Assembly: GCF_015690345.1 (NCBI RefSeq)
Contig: NZ_JADPUN010000144.1
Location: 33,188-97,187 of the forward strand
From: Plantactinospora alkalitolerans
Lineage (GTDB): Bacteria; Actinomycetota; Actinomycetes; Mycobacteriales; Micromonosporaceae
Length of the DNA: 64,000 nt
Reading direction: 5' to 3'
Below are positions 45,787 through 55,166 of the stretch, piece after piece (within the stretch, counting starts at the first letter, position 1; each line of letters begins with the position of its first letter). Under the pieces are notes generated by a model that saw only the letters and a program-made list of their open reading frames with translations, searched no databases and was not told the origin of the DNA. The position numbers and the translations under genes were made by a program.

Positions 45787-47397
45787 TTACCCGGTGATGC
45801 CCTCGTCGCGGGCCCAGCGCAACAGTTCGGCCTCGGCCTCGTCCCGGGTCAGCGGCCCACGTTCGAGGCGCTGCTCCTTCAGGTGCCGCCAGGCCTGACC
45901 GACGAGCGGCCCCGGCGGTACGCCGAGCAGTTCCATGATCGCGTTGCCGTCGAGGTCGGGGCGTACCCGGGCCAGGTCCTCCTCCGCCGCCAGCCGGGTG
46001 ATCCGGTCCTCCAGAGCGCCGTAGTCGGCGGCCAGCGCGGCGGCCTTGCGGCGATTCCGGGTGGTGCAGTCGGACCGGGTCAACTTGTGCAGCCGGGGCA
46101 GCAGGTCACCGGCGTCGGTCACGTACCGCCGGACCGCGGAGTCGGTCCACTCGCCCCGGCCGTACCCGTAGAACCGCAGGTGCAGCCCGACCAGCCCGAC
46201 CACCTGGCCGATCACGTCCTTGGGATAGCGCAGCGCCTTCATCCGCTGCTTGGTGAGCCGGGCCCCGACCACCTCGTGGTGGTGGAAGCTGACCCGACCG
46301 TCCGGGCCGACCGCCTTGGTCGCCGGCTTGCCCACGTCGTGCATGAGCGCCGCCATCCGCAGCACGAAGTCGCAGCCGTCCTGCTCCAGCCCGACGGCGT
46401 TGCTCACCACGATCAGGGTGTGCTCGTAGACGTCCTTGTGCTGGGCGTGCTCGTCGATCTCCAGCTTCAGGCCGGACAACTCGGGCAGGAACCGGTCGGC
46501 CAGGCCGGTGTCGACCAGCAACCGCAACCCGGTGATCGGGTCGGCGCCGCAGAGCAGCTTGGTGAACTCGTCCCGGATCCGCTCGGCGGTGATCCGGTCC
46601 AGGTCCGTCGCCATGGCCCGCATCGCGGCCCGGACCGGCGGATGCACGGCGAACCGGAGCTGCGCGGCGAACCGGGCGGCCCGGAGCATCCGCAGCGGGT
46701 CGTCGCCGAACGACTGCTCGGGGGTGCCCGGAGTCCGGATCACCCGGTCGGCGAGGTCGTCGAGCCCGCCGTGCGGGTCGGTGAACTCGTGACCGGGCAG
46801 GCTGACCGCCATCGCGTTGATGGTGAAGTCCCGCCGCCGCAGGTCGTCGGCGAGGCTGGTGCCGTACTCGACGACCGGGTTCCGGCTCACCTGGTCGTAC
46901 GACTCGGCCCGGTAGGTCGTGACCTCCAGGCGCAGTCCGTCACGCTGCGCGCCGATCGTGCCGAACTCGCGCCCGGTCTCCCAGGTCGCCTCGGCCCAAC
47001 CCTTCAGCAGCCGCAGCGTCTCGTCCGGATGTGCGTCGGTAGCGAAGTCAAGGTCCTCGCCGAGCCGGCCGAGCAACGCGTCCCGGACCGAACCGCCGAC
47101 AAGATGCAGTTCGTGACCGGCGGAGGCGAACCTGCGGCCCAGCTCGTCGGCGACGGGGGACACCCGCAGCAGCTCGGCGACGGCGTTGCGCTGGGCGGTG
47201 GTCAACCGGGTCATTCGGGGCGCCGATCCTGGGGACTCCACCCCGGGAACGGTGGACGCCGGGCCGTCCGGACCGGGCAGCGGGGTCGACTCCGGTCCGC
47301 CGTGCCGGGAACCGGTCGGAGCGGACGTGCCGGGACCCGGCGACCTGGTGCGCGACGGCGCGGACCGGTCAGCGTTCGGGGCGGATGTTTCGGACAT
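45787..47397 (-). CDS. pcnA: CCA tRNA nucleotidyltransferase
   Basis: 536 residues from the ATG at 47397. It adds or repairs the 3' CCA of tRNAs. Head domain: LVGGSVRDALLGR and LDFATDAHPDETL with the metal-binding acidic pair, RRRDFTINAMA and the DP(L)RMLRAARFAAQL neck region. A C-terminal HD domain (AALMHDVGKPATK) is present, as in the actinobacterial type. The N-terminal 70 residues are Ser/Pro-rich and not part of the fold. In Mycobacterium tuberculosis the equivalent gene (Rv3907c) is also divergent from the mviN side. Here the divergent neighbour is murJ itself. Confidence 0.93.
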   Translation of the reverse strand: MSETSAPNADRSAPSRTRSPGPGTSAPTGSRHGGPESTPLPGPDGPASTVPGVESPGSAPRMTRLTTAQRNAVAELLRVSPVADELGRRFASAGHELHLVGGSVRDALLGRLGEDLDFATDAHPDETLRLLKGWAEATWETGREFGTIGAQRDGLRLEVTTYRAESYDQVSRNPVVEYGTSLADDLRRRDFTINAMAVSLPGHEFTDPHGGLDDLADRVIRTPGTPEQSFGDDPLRMLRAARFAAQLRFAVHPPVRAAMRAMATDLDRITAERIRDEFTKLLCGADPITGLRLLVDTGLADRFLPELSGLKLEIDEHAQHKDVYEHTLIVVSNAVGLEQDGCDFVLRMAALMHDVGKPATKAVGPDGRVSFHHHEVVGARLTKQRMKALRYPKDVIGQVVGLVGLHLRFYGYGRGEWTDSAVRRYVTDAGDLLPRLHKLTRSDCTTRNRRKAAALAADYGALEDRITRLAAEEDLARVRPDLDGNAIMELLGVPPGPLVGQAWRHLKEQRLERGPLTRDEAEAELLRWARDEGITG

Positions 47398-47548
47398 GGG
47401 ATCGCCAGCGTAGCGGGCCGGCCGCCGCCCGGTGGCGGGGGGCACACCGGGCGGAAGCGACGCGGCCCGGCGACGCCGTGACCGGGTTGACTAAGGTTCC
47501 AACAGTGCCGGCGGGTGCCCTGCCCGCCGTACCCCTTGGGAGGCTGAC

Positions 47549-49267
47549 ATGGCTGGCGGGCTGTACCGCAGCGCGAATGCCATGCCGGAGGGAGTCCCGC
47601 CGCCCCCGGACGGGGCGATGCTGATCTCGACCACCCCGGCCATCGAGGGCACCAACCCGCCGCCCGAGCCGGGCGGCAGCGCCGCGGGCAACAGCGCGAT
47701 CATGGCGGCCGGCAGCCTGGTGAGCCGGGGTACGGGCTTCCTCCGGCAACTGATGATCACCGCGACCCTGGGTACGTTCGCGGTCGGCAACGCGTACACC
47801 ACCGCGCAGATCATCCCCGGAATGGTCTACGAGTTCCTGCTCGGCGGCATCCTGACCAGCGTGCTGGTGCCGATGCTGGTACGCCGCCGCAAGGCCGATC
47901 CGGACGGTGGTCAGGCGTACACCCAACGACTGCTCAGCCTGGCGGTGCTCACCCTCGGTGGCGCCGTGCTGCTGGCGCTGCTCGCCGCACCGTGGCTGAC
48001 CGTGATCTACGCCGGCCGGCAGAACAGCGACTACCAGGACCTGGTCACCAGCCTGTCCTACCTGCTGTTGCCGATCCTGTTCTTCTCCGGGGTCAGCGCC
48101 CTGCTCACCGCGATCCTCAACACCCGGGGGCACTTCGCCGCCCCGATGTGGGCGCCGATCCTGAACAACCTGGTGGTGATCGCCACCTGCGGCCTCTACA
48201 TCGCCCTCTACGGCGCCACCCTGGTGCAGCCGGGACAGATGAGTGCCGGCCGGATCCTGGTGCTCGGCGGGGGCACCCTGCTCGGGATCGCGGTCCAGAC
48301 CGCCGGGCTGCTGCCGGCCCTGCGCAAGGTCGGCTTCCGCTGGCGTTGGCGGTTCGACTTCCGGGCGCTCGGGCTGCGCGAACTGGGCCGGCTCGGCGGC
48401 TGGATGTTCTGCTACGTCGCGGTCAACTCGTTCGGCCTGATCGTGCTCTTCAACCTGCTGAACGAGGTGAAGGGCAAGTCCGCCGGGCCGCTGGTCTACA
48501 ACAACGTCTTCCTGCTGCTGATGATGGCGCACGGCATCATCGCGGTCTCGATCATCACCGCGCTGCTGCCGAGAATGAGCGCCGTCGCCGCCGACGGCCG
48601 GTACGGGGACATGGCAGCCGATCTCAGCCGGGGCACCCGGACCGTGACGGCGGTGCTCGCACCGATCGCGGTCTGCTACGCGGTGCTCGCCGACCCGATC
48701 GCGATGGCCCTGTTCGACTACGGGGCCGCCCGGGGCGAGTCCGGCTCAACGGCGCCGGTGCTGCTGGTCGCCGCGCTGGCCCTGATCCCGTTCGCGGTCA
48801 GCCAACTCTTCACCTTCGCGTTCTGGGCGATGCCCGACACCCGGATGCCGGCACTGATCAACGTGCCGGTGGTGGCGGTACGGGTGCTGCTCCAGGTGAT
48901 CGTCTTCGCCGCCCTCTCCACCTCGTTCCTGGCCGCCGGGATGATGATCGGGAACGCCGTCTCGTACATCGCGGCGGCGGCGATCTCCGCCTGGTTCCTG
49001 CGCCCCCGGATCGGCCAGATCGGAATCGCCTCGATCCTGCGGACGTTCGGCCGGGTCGTGATCGCCGCCCTCGGCGCGGCCCTGGTCGGGCTGCTCGTGG
49101 TGGCGTTGCTGCCGGGCGAGGCCGCGTCGAACCGGGGGTTGGCGTTCGTGGAGATCGCGGTCGGCGGTGTGGTGATCGGGGGAACGTACCTCGGGCTCGC
49201 GCTGCTGCTGCGGATCCGCGAGATAACGGACGTGGTCACCATGGTCCGGCGCCGACTCGGCCGCTGA
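47549..49267 (+). CDS. murJ: Lipid II flippase MurJ (MviN)
   Basis: 572 residues, polytopic membrane protein. After a 50-residue Pro/Gly-rich cytosolic tail it has about 14 hydrophobic segments from SAIMAAGSLVSRGTGFLRQL onward, the conserved MurJ opening. GGGAGG precedes the ATG at six to seven bases. MurJ moves the peptidoglycan precursor lipid II across the membrane. The mycobacterial protein carries an intracellular pseudokinase and an extracellular domain in the same chain; here the membrane part stands alone and the rest is the next gene. Confidence 0.94.
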   Translation: MAGGLYRSANAMPEGVPPPPDGAMLISTTPAIEGTNPPPEPGGSAAGNSAIMAAGSLVSRGTGFLRQLMITATLGTFAVGNAYTTAQIIPGMVYEFLLGGILTSVLVPMLVRRRKADPDGGQAYTQRLLSLAVLTLGGAVLLALLAAPWLTVIYAGRQNSDYQDLVTSLSYLLLPILFFSGVSALLTAILNTRGHFAAPMWAPILNNLVVIATCGLYIALYGATLVQPGQMSAGRILVLGGGTLLGIAVQTAGLLPALRKVGFRWRWRFDFRALGLRELGRLGGWMFCYVAVNSFGLIVLFNLLNEVKGKSAGPLVYNNVFLLLMMAHGIIAVSIITALLPRMSAVAADGRYGDMAADLSRGTRTVTAVLAPIAVCYAVLADPIAMALFDYGAARGESGSTAPVLLVAALALIPFAVSQLFTFAFWAMPDTRMPALINVPVVAVRVLLQVIVFAALSTSFLAAGMMIGNAVSYIAAAAISAWFLRPRIGQIGIASILRTFGRVVIAALGAALVGLLVVALLPGEAASNRGLAFVEIAVGGVVIGGTYLGLALLLRIREITDVVTMVRRRLGR

Positions 49268-49772
49268 AAGGGGTCGGTCGGGCTGTTGGGCGTACCTGGG
49301 GAAGCGGTTGTGGATAACTCGTCCTATCTGGGCCGTAGCAAGGTGAATCGCCTGTGGATAACGCGGGGTCAGGATGGACTCACCCGGCGTCAACCTGTTG
49401 TCGACAGGCCCGGATACCCTCGGTCCGTTCGATCCGGCATACTTCCGGCGCGCGGGGGAAGGTGCCGGGTGCACGGCGGAACTCCGGACGACAAGGGTGC
49501 CGGAACTGACGGCGGGCCGGCACACCGACCCGGTAGCAAACTGTTGAAATCAACCTATAGATTGCTAAACGCACGAGCCATCAGGTGGACCACAGCGGGC
49601 GATCCGGCGCGCTTCCCGACACTTCCGGCAACTGGTCGGCCCACGGCCGGAAGATGACGTGTCGGGGATCAGTCAGACCCAGGTAAGGTCGCTCCTGACG
49701 GGTGCGGCTAGCGCCTAGGCTAGGAGAGCCGGTGGCCGTCCGATTCCTTCGAAGGCGGAGCGGGAAAGCCAG
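49268..49772. other. 505-bp intergenic region between murJ and pseudokinase gene
   Basis: Holds two DnaA-box-like sequences (annotated separately) and an AT-rich patch at about 49545-49575. A 123-codon frame crosses it but has no protein-like composition. The GGCGGAGCGGGAAAG segment before 49773 is the likely ribosome-binding area of the next gene. No RNA gene seen. Confidence 0.5.
49309..49361. promoter_or_regulatory. Two DnaA-box-like sequences
   Basis: TGTGGATAA at 49309-49317 and 49353-49361, complement of the classical TTATCCACA box, same orientation, 44 bp apart. An isolated pair far from the expected origin may bind DnaA for regulation or be chance. Confidence 0.5.
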
Positions 49773-51389
49773 ATGCCTAGCAGCACGGGTCCATCGATCG
49801 ACACGATCACCGAGGGAGGACGGGTGACCCAGGTCGGCGAAGGTCAGGAGGCGGACGAGGTAGCTCCGTCTGTGATGACCTTCGGTGCGCCCGCCGTCGG
49901 TGAGATCCTGGCCGAGCGGTACGAACTTGCGGACCACATCAACGACGACAGCGCCGGCCGCCAGGTGTGGCGCGGCGTGGACGTGATCCTGCGCCGGCCG
50001 GTGGCCGTCGTACTGCGCTATCCCGGCGGCGACTCCGCGAAGGAGATGCTCCAGGCTGCCGTGGCGGCCAGCCGGGTGATCCACCCCAACCTCGTCGGCG
50101 TCTACGACGCGATCGACGAGGAGGACCGGGCGTACGTCGTCCGCGAGTGGGTGGACGGACACTCGCTACGCGAACTGGTCGCCGACGGCGTCCTCGACCC
50201 GACCCGGGCCACCAGCATCGCCCACGCCATCGCCGGTGCGATCGCGGCCATCCACGCCACCGGGATGGTGCACGGCAACCTGCACCCCGGCACCGTGATG
50301 GTCGGCGACGACGGTCGGGTGGTACTGGCCGACGCCCGCACCGACGGCGCGGACACCCCCGAGACCGACGTACGCGCGGTCGGCGGCGTCCTCTACTACG
50401 CGCTCACCGGCCACTGGCCGCACGCCGAGGCGTCGCTGACAAGTGGATCCGGCCGACGGGCCCGCACCGCCCTGCCGGACGCCGTACGCGACGCCAGCGG
50501 CACCATCGCGGCGCCCCGACAGGTCCGCGCCGGCGTACCCGCGTACCTCGACGACCTCACCATGGACCTGCTCGACTCCCAGCTTCCGGTGCCGTCCTCC
50601 GACGTACTGGCCGCCGAGTTGAGCCGGCTGGACGCCGCCGCCGGGGAGCAGTACCTCGACAGCGGCCCGCTGCGCTTCACCTCCGGCGACGATGCCGGCC
50701 CCGACCTGCCGGCGACCGGTGGCCGGAGGATGCTGATCGGCGTGGCCGCGCTGCTGGTGGTCGCGCTGGTCGGCCTGCTGCTCGGCATCAACGCGCTGGT
50801 CGGCGGAGACCCGGCGGACGACCAGACAGGCTCGAGCCCGACCCCCGGCACCACCACCCAGCCCGCCGCCGCAGGCGATCCGGATCCGCCGACCACGAAG
50901 CCGCAGAAGGTCGCCATCAAGGCCGACCAGGTGCGGATCATCGACCCGGACGGCACCCCCAGCGAGCTGGACGGCGCGGAGAAGGTGGTCGACGGCGACC
51001 CCAACGAGGCGTGGGAGACCGAGTCCTACAAGCGCAGCTCGAAGTTCGGTAACAACAAGGCCGGCATGGGGGTCCTGATCGATCTCGGCGAGCCCCGGGC
51101 GGTCACCAGCGTGCAGGTCCAGCTCTCCGACCGTGGCGCCGCAGCCGAGCTGCGATCGGGAACCCAGGACTTTGCGAAGACCAGCGCCGGCGACAAGCAG
51201 CTCGTCGCGGCGTACAAGCTGGTCGGCAACCCGATCGAGGCGGACGGTTCCGGGTCCACCATGACGTTCAGCTCGTTCGAGCCGGACCAGACGTACCGCT
51301 ACCTGCTGCTCTGGATCACCGAGCTGCCGGAGGTCGACCCCGGCCAGTTCAGGGTCGGCGTGCAGGAGATCACGGTCCAGAGTCGGTGA
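49773..51389 (+). CDS. MurJ-associated pseudokinase with extracytoplasmic domain (Rv3910 C-terminal-half type)
   Basis: 538 residues. The intracellular domain (about 45-290) has the Ser/Thr kinase fold but lacks catalytic residues: the VAIK lysine is missing (VAVVLR), the catalytic HRD is HGN (His167-Gly-Asn169), and DFG reads DAR. One membrane helix (about 318-340) and an extracytoplasmic domain (about 395-538) with a jelly-roll/discoidin-like pattern (VLIDLGEPRAVTSVQVQLSD) follow. In mycobacteria the MviN pseudokinase, phosphorylated by PknB, binds FhaA and tunes peptidoglycan synthesis. Here the equivalent is a separate gene after murJ. Phospho-sites and FhaA binding are not testable from sequence. 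Confidence 0.88.
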   Translation: MPSSTGPSIDTITEGGRVTQVGEGQEADEVAPSVMTFGAPAVGEILAERYELADHINDDSAGRQVWRGVDVILRRPVAVVLRYPGGDSAKEMLQAAVAASRVIHPNLVGVYDAIDEEDRAYVVREWVDGHSLRELVADGVLDPTRATSIAHAIAGAIAAIHATGMVHGNLHPGTVMVGDDGRVVLADARTDGADTPETDVRAVGGVLYYALTGHWPHAEASLTSGSGRRARTALPDAVRDASGTIAAPRQVRAGVPAYLDDLTMDLLDSQLPVPSSDVLAAELSRLDAAAGEQYLDSGPLRFTSGDDAGPDLPATGGRRMLIGVAALLVVALVGLLLGINALVGGDPADDQTGSSPTPGTTTQPAAAGDPDPPTTKPQKVAIKADQVRIIDPDGTPSELDGAEKVVDGDPNEAWETESYKRSSKFGNNKAGMGVLIDLGEPRAVTSVQVQLSDRGAAAELRSGTQDFAKTSAGDKQLVAAYKLVGNPIEADGSGSTMTFSSFEPDQTYRYLLLWITELPEVDPGQFRVGVQEITVQSR

Positions 51390-51438
51390 CCGGGCGGTCA
51401 CCCCGGCCGCGCGTGCGCCGTTCGGCTATCGTGCGGCC

Positions 51439-52479
51439 ATGACCGGTGCGTTGGGTTCCGACGCCGCCGGCCCGACCAGCTCGCCGTCCGCCGATCCGTG
51501 GCCGTCGATCGAGTCGGTCCGGCCGGCAGGTCAGGCCGTCGACAATCTCGACGGCGCCGATCCGGCCGGCCGACCCGGCATCCCCGCGCCGCACGACCTT
51601 CCGGCGTCGCCGCCGCGCGACCTGCCGATCCAGGCGGACGGTTCGAAACATCCGGACGGCGCGGCACAGCCGTCCGGCACAGCGCAGCCGTCCGATGCCG
51701 CGCAGCCCGCCGATGCCGCGCAGCCGGACGACGCGGAACGCAGTGACGCCGAACTGCTCCAGGCTCATGTGGCCGGTGACCGGGACGCGTTCGCGACCCT
51801 GTTCCACCGGCATCGGGACCGGCTCTGGGCGGTGGCACTGCGCACCAGCGCCGATCGTGAGGAAGCCGCGGACGCCCTCCAGGACGCCCTGCTCTCCGCA
51901 CACCGGGCGGCGGCGCGGTTCCGTGGCGAGGCCGCCGTAACCACCTGGCTGCACCGGATCGTCGTCAACGCCTGTCTGGACCGGATCCGGCGGCGCCAGG
52001 CCCATCCCACCGTGCCACTGCCGGACAGCACGCGGCCGACCGGCACCAGCCGCTGGACCGGCGGTGTCGAACCGGCCGCGCCGGCCACCGATCACGACAC
52101 CACTCTCGTCGTACGGCAGGCGCTCGCGGAACTGCCCATGGAACAGCGGGCCGCCCTCGTCCTGGTAGACCTGCAGGGCTATCCGGTCGCCGAGGTCGCG
52201 GAGATCCTCGGAGTCGCCGAGGGCACCGTGAAGAGTCGCTGCGCGCGTGGCCGGGCCCGGCTCGCCGTACTCCTCGGTCATCTGCGCTCGGACGGAGCCG
52301 GCCGGAGCCCGGAGTCGGGAGGCGGTCCCCAGCCCGGCTCCGAGGTGCCGTCGGTCACCGGCGGGAACCTCGGACCCGGCAACCGCGTCCGATCAGGGTC
52401 GAGCCGGCTCGGGGCGGACAGGCGGCGGGTGCAGGACCAGAGCCACGGCCTGCGCGACCAGGACCAGGAGGAATCGTGA
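51439..52479 (+). CDS. sigM: ECF sigma factor SigM
   Basis: 346 residues, longer than the usual 200. A Pro/Ala/Asp-rich extension with AQPSDAAQPADAAQPDD repeats fills residues 1-95. Sigma-2 (about 98-165) includes LLQAHVAGDRDAFATLFHRH and EAADALQDALLSAH; sigma-4 (about 224-280) includes LPMEQRAALVLVDLQGYPVA and GTVKSRCARGRARL. The position before an anti-sigma-like gene and trxB-trxA matches Mycobacterium tuberculosis sigM-rsmA-trxB2-trxC. A C-terminal tail after 285 is low in complexity. Its stop overlaps the next gene's GTG. Confidence 0.9.
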   Translation: MTGALGSDAAGPTSSPSADPWPSIESVRPAGQAVDNLDGADPAGRPGIPAPHDLPASPPRDLPIQADGSKHPDGAAQPSGTAQPSDAAQPADAAQPDDAERSDAELLQAHVAGDRDAFATLFHRHRDRLWAVALRTSADREEAADALQDALLSAHRAAARFRGEAAVTTWLHRIVVNACLDRIRRRQAHPTVPLPDSTRPTGTSRWTGGVEPAAPATDHDTTLVVRQALAELPMEQRAALVLVDLQGYPVAEVAEILGVAEGTVKSRCARGRARLAVLLGHLRSDGAGRSPESGGGPQPGSEVPSVTGGNLGPGNRVRSGSSRLGADRRRVQDQSHGLRDQDQEES

Positions 52480-53612
52480 CCGGGGGCCCGTTCGGCGAGG
52501 TCGATCTCGACCTGCTGGCCGACTATGTCGGTGGCGCGCTGGACGGCACGCCGGAGGAGGCGGAACTCGCCCGGTTGATCGACGAGGACCAGGCGTGGGC
52601 GGACGCGTACGCGACGCTGACCGTCGGCGTCGACGCGGTACGGCTCGACCTGGCCGGCTGGGCCACGGAGCCCGTCTCGATGCCGCCCGTGGTGGCCGAA
52701 CGGCTCGTCTCGGCGATCACCCGGGCGTCGCGGTCCGACGACGCCGGACCAGCCGCCGTACCCGATTCCCCGGCCGGTGCGACCGCCGCCTCGACCGATT
52801 CCACCGACGATCCGGACGCAACCGACGACCCGGCCACAACCGACGACCCGGCCACAACCGAGGACGTGGACGCAACCGAGGACGTGGACGCAACCGGGCA
52901 CCTCGTCCGCCGGCCCCGGCGCTCCGGCGGGCCGGGCCGGGCCGGTGGTACCGCACCGTCCCACGGGCCCCGAGGGCCCGGCCGGCGGAGGCAATGGGTG
53001 CGACGGATGGCGGGACCGATCCTGATCGCCGCCGTCGTGGCCGGATTCGCCGGGTTCGGGGTCAGTCGTCTCGTCACCAGCAGCGCCGAGGACTCCGCGG
53101 CGGGTACCGCGCCGAGTTCGGCCGACAGCGGCGCGGAGCAGGTCCAGACGCTCGGCTCCGGGCCGCCCCGGGCGGTGACCGAACCGTCCGCCGAGCGGGT
53201 GCTGACCACGGGGACCGACTACACCCCCACCTCGCTCCCGGACACCGCCTCCGCCCTGACCAGGCAGAACACTTCGAGCCAACGGGCCGACGTACCCGAC
53301 CGGGTCACCGAATCGCCCGGAACGTTCATGGGCGGGGCGACGGCGACCCCCACGACCTCGCGGAACGTCTCGGGGCTGGAGCGACTGGCCGACCGGACCG
53401 TGCTGGCTGCCTGTCTGGACGCGGTGGCGGCGACACACGCGCAGGGACCGATCGCGGTCGAGTTGGTCGACTACGCCACGTTCCAGGGCCGGGCCGCTCT
53501 GGTCGTCGTCTTCACCGACCGGTCGGGTGCCCGCTGGGCCTGGGCCACCGGGCCGAACTGCGGAACGTCGGCCTCTGGCGCCGACGTCGCATATCAGACC
53601 CGGGTAGGCTGA
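52476..53612 (+). CDS. Candidate anti-sigma-M factor, membrane-anchored
   Basis: 378 residues from a GTG that overlaps the sigM stop (GTGA). An N-terminal anti-sigma-like helix (LDLLADYVGGALDGTPEEAE) lacks the HxxxCxxC zinc site. A Thr/Asp/Ala-rich linker with a DPATTDDPATTEDVDATEDVD repeat, one membrane helix (about 178-200) and an extracytoplasmic part with a C-terminal domain (about 305-378) follow. Position corresponds to rsmA (Rv3912). Coupled translation and topology support an anti-sigma role; direct binding to SigM is inferred. Confidence 0.8.
   Translation: MTGGPFGEVDLDLLADYVGGALDGTPEEAELARLIDEDQAWADAYATLTVGVDAVRLDLAGWATEPVSMPPVVAERLVSAITRASRSDDAGPAAVPDSPAGATAASTDSTDDPDATDDPATTDDPATTEDVDATEDVDATGHLVRRPRRSGGPGRAGGTAPSHGPRGPGRRRQWVRRMAGPILIAAVVAGFAGFGVSRLVTSSAEDSAAGTAPSSADSGAEQVQTLGSGPPRAVTEPSAERVLTTGTDYTPTSLPDTASALTRQNTSSQRADVPDRVTESPGTFMGGATATPTTSRNVSGLERLADRTVLAACLDAVAATHAQGPIAVELVDYATFQGRAALVVVFTDRSGARWAWATGPNCGTSASGADVAYQTRVG
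52805..52893 (+). repeat. Short tandem repeats in the anti-sigma linker
   Basis: Near-identical 21-bp units (GACGACCCGGCCACAACC twice, then GAGGACGTGGACGCAACC twice) encode TDDPAT and EDVDAT repeats. They could vary in number by slippage and lengthen or shorten the linker. Confidence 0.7.
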
Positions 53613-53795
53613 AACAACGCCTCATCGGCACTTTCGTCGACGCAGTGACATGACCCACCGGATGACCGGCTCGGGAATCCTCGGTTCGTACGATGACGTT
53701 CAGGCTTGCAGGTGCCGGTGCGGTTCATGGCCGGCGCTCGGACCGCCGTCGGCGCCAGGCGCCGGTGGCGCAGAGACATACATCGGGAGACGGCA

Positions 53796-54752
53796 GTGGA
53801 CGAGGTCCGCAACCTGATCATCATCGGCTCTGGGCCGGCCGGCTACACGGCTGCGGTCTACGCCGCGCGCGCTAACCTGAAACCGCTGGTCATCGAGGGC
53901 GTGCAGTCCGGCGGTGCCCTGATGACCACCACCGAGGTGGAGAACTTCCCCGGCTTCGCGGACGGCATCATGGGTCCGGAGTTGATGGACTCGATGCGCA
54001 AGCAGGCCGAGCGGTTCGGGGCCGAGTTCCTCACCGACGACGTCACCCGGGTCGAACTGGCCGACACGGGCGTTCCCGGCTCCGGCGCGGTGAGCACGGC
54101 GTACGTCGGCGAGACGGCGTACCGGGCGAAGGCGATCATCCTGAGCACCGGTTCCGCGTGGCGTCCGCTGGGCGTGCCGGGCGAGCAGGAGTACCTCGGG
54201 CACGGTGTGTCCTCCTGTGCGACGTGTGACGGGTTCTTCTTCCGCGGTCAGGAGATCGTGGTGGTCGGCGGCGGCGACTCGGCGATGGAGGAAGCGACGT
54301 TCCTCACCAAGTTCGCCAGCAAGGTGACGATCATCCACCGCCGCGACGAGTTCCGGGCGAGCAAGATCATGGCCGACCGCGCCCTGGCCAACGACAAGAT
54401 CCAGGTCGAGTGGAACAGCGTTGTCGAAGAGGTGCTCGGCGACGACGGCAAGGTCTCCGGGGTTCGGCTGCGCAACGCGCACACCGGCGAGGCCAAGACG
54501 CTGGACGTCGCCGGGGTGTTCGTGGCGATCGGTCACGACCCGCGCAGCGAGCTCTTCCGGGGCCAGGTGGAACTGGACGGGGACGGCTATGTGAAGGTCG
54601 AGGCCCCGACCACCCGGACGAACGTGCCGGGCGTCTTCGCGGCCGGTGACCTCGTCGACCACACCTACCGCCAGGCGATCACCGCAGCGGGGACCGGATG
54701 CGCCGCCGCGCTCGACGCGGAGCGGTTCCTCGCGACGTTGGAAGAAGACTGA
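53796..54752 (+). CDS. trxB: Thioredoxin-disulfide reductase
   Basis: 318 residues from the GTG at 53796 (GGGAG upstream); an in-frame ATG at 53706 would add 30 unconserved residues. FAD fold: [19 protein letters not shown]; redox pair CATC (Cys141, Cys144); NADPH fold: [19 protein letters not shown] end: [19 protein letters not shown]. It passes electrons from NADPH to thioredoxin, encoded 35 bp downstream, as in the mycobacterial trxB2-trxC pair. Confidence 0.95.
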   Translation: MDEVRNLIIIGSGPAGYTAAVYAARANLKPLVIEGVQSGGALMTTTEVENFPGFADGIMGPELMDSMRKQAERFGAEFLTDDVTRVELADTGVPGSGAVSTAYVGETAYRAKAIILSTGSAWRPLGVPGEQEYLGHGVSSCATCDGFFFRGQEIVVVGGGDSAMEEATFLTKFASKVTIIHRRDEFRASKIMADRALANDKIQVEWNSVVEEVLGDDGKVSGVRLRNAHTGEAKTLDVAGVFVAIGHDPRSELFRGQVELDGDGYVKVEAPTTRTNVPGVFAAGDLVDHTYRQAITAAGTGCAAALDAERFLATLEED

Positions 54753-54787
54753 ACTCACCGCAGTGAGCAATACCCGAGGAGGGTCTA

Positions 54788-55111
54788 GTGGGAGCAACAA
54801 GCGCCGTCACCGACGCCAACTTCGCCAGTGACGTGCTGCAGTCCGAAACGCCGGTGCTGGTGGACTTCTGGGCCGAGTGGTGCGGACCGTGCCGCAAGGT
54901 CGACATGATGCTGGAGGAGATCGCCAGCGAGCTGGGGGACAAGGTCCGGATCGTCAAGCTCAACATCGACGAGAACCCCGAGACCGCCCGGGCCTACCGG
55001 GTGCTCTCCGTGCCGACCCTCACCATGTTCAAGGGCGGCGAGCCGGTCCAGTCCGTCGCCGGCGCCCGCCCCAAGGGTGACCTGATCAAGCTCATCGAAA
55101 CGGCGATGTAA
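54788..55111 (+). CDS. trxA: Thioredoxin
   Basis: 107 residues from GTG, preceded by GAGGAGGG. Active site W31-C32-G-P-C35; cis-proline segment SVPTLTMFKGG. Full-length single-domain thioredoxin, cytosolic, partner of the reductase upstream. A strong terminator hairpin lies 25 bp after the stop. Confidence 0.96.
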   Translation: MGATSAVTDANFASDVLQSETPVLVDFWAEWCGPCRKVDMMLEEIASELGDKVRIVKLNIDENPETARAYRVLSVPTLTMFKGGEPVQSVAGARPKGDLIKLIETAM

Positions 55112-55135
55112 GGCCGCTGAACCGGCCTACGTTCC

Positions 55136-55166
55136 GCGCCCGCATCCGAGCCTCGGATGCGGGCGC
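55136..55166. terminator. Hairpin terminator after trxA
   Basis: GCGCCCGCATCCGA-GCC-TCGGATGCGGGCGC, a perfect 14-bp stem with a 3-nt loop, followed by TT. Ends the trxB-trxA unit. Confidence 0.85.

Noticed and set aside
45883..47481. 532-codon frame opposite pcnA
   Set aside because: Shadow of the CCA transferase gene, whose motifs are clear on the other strand.
49286..49657. 123-codon frame between murJ and the pseudokinase
   Set aside because: Random composition, contains DnaA-box-like sequence, no ribosome-binding site.
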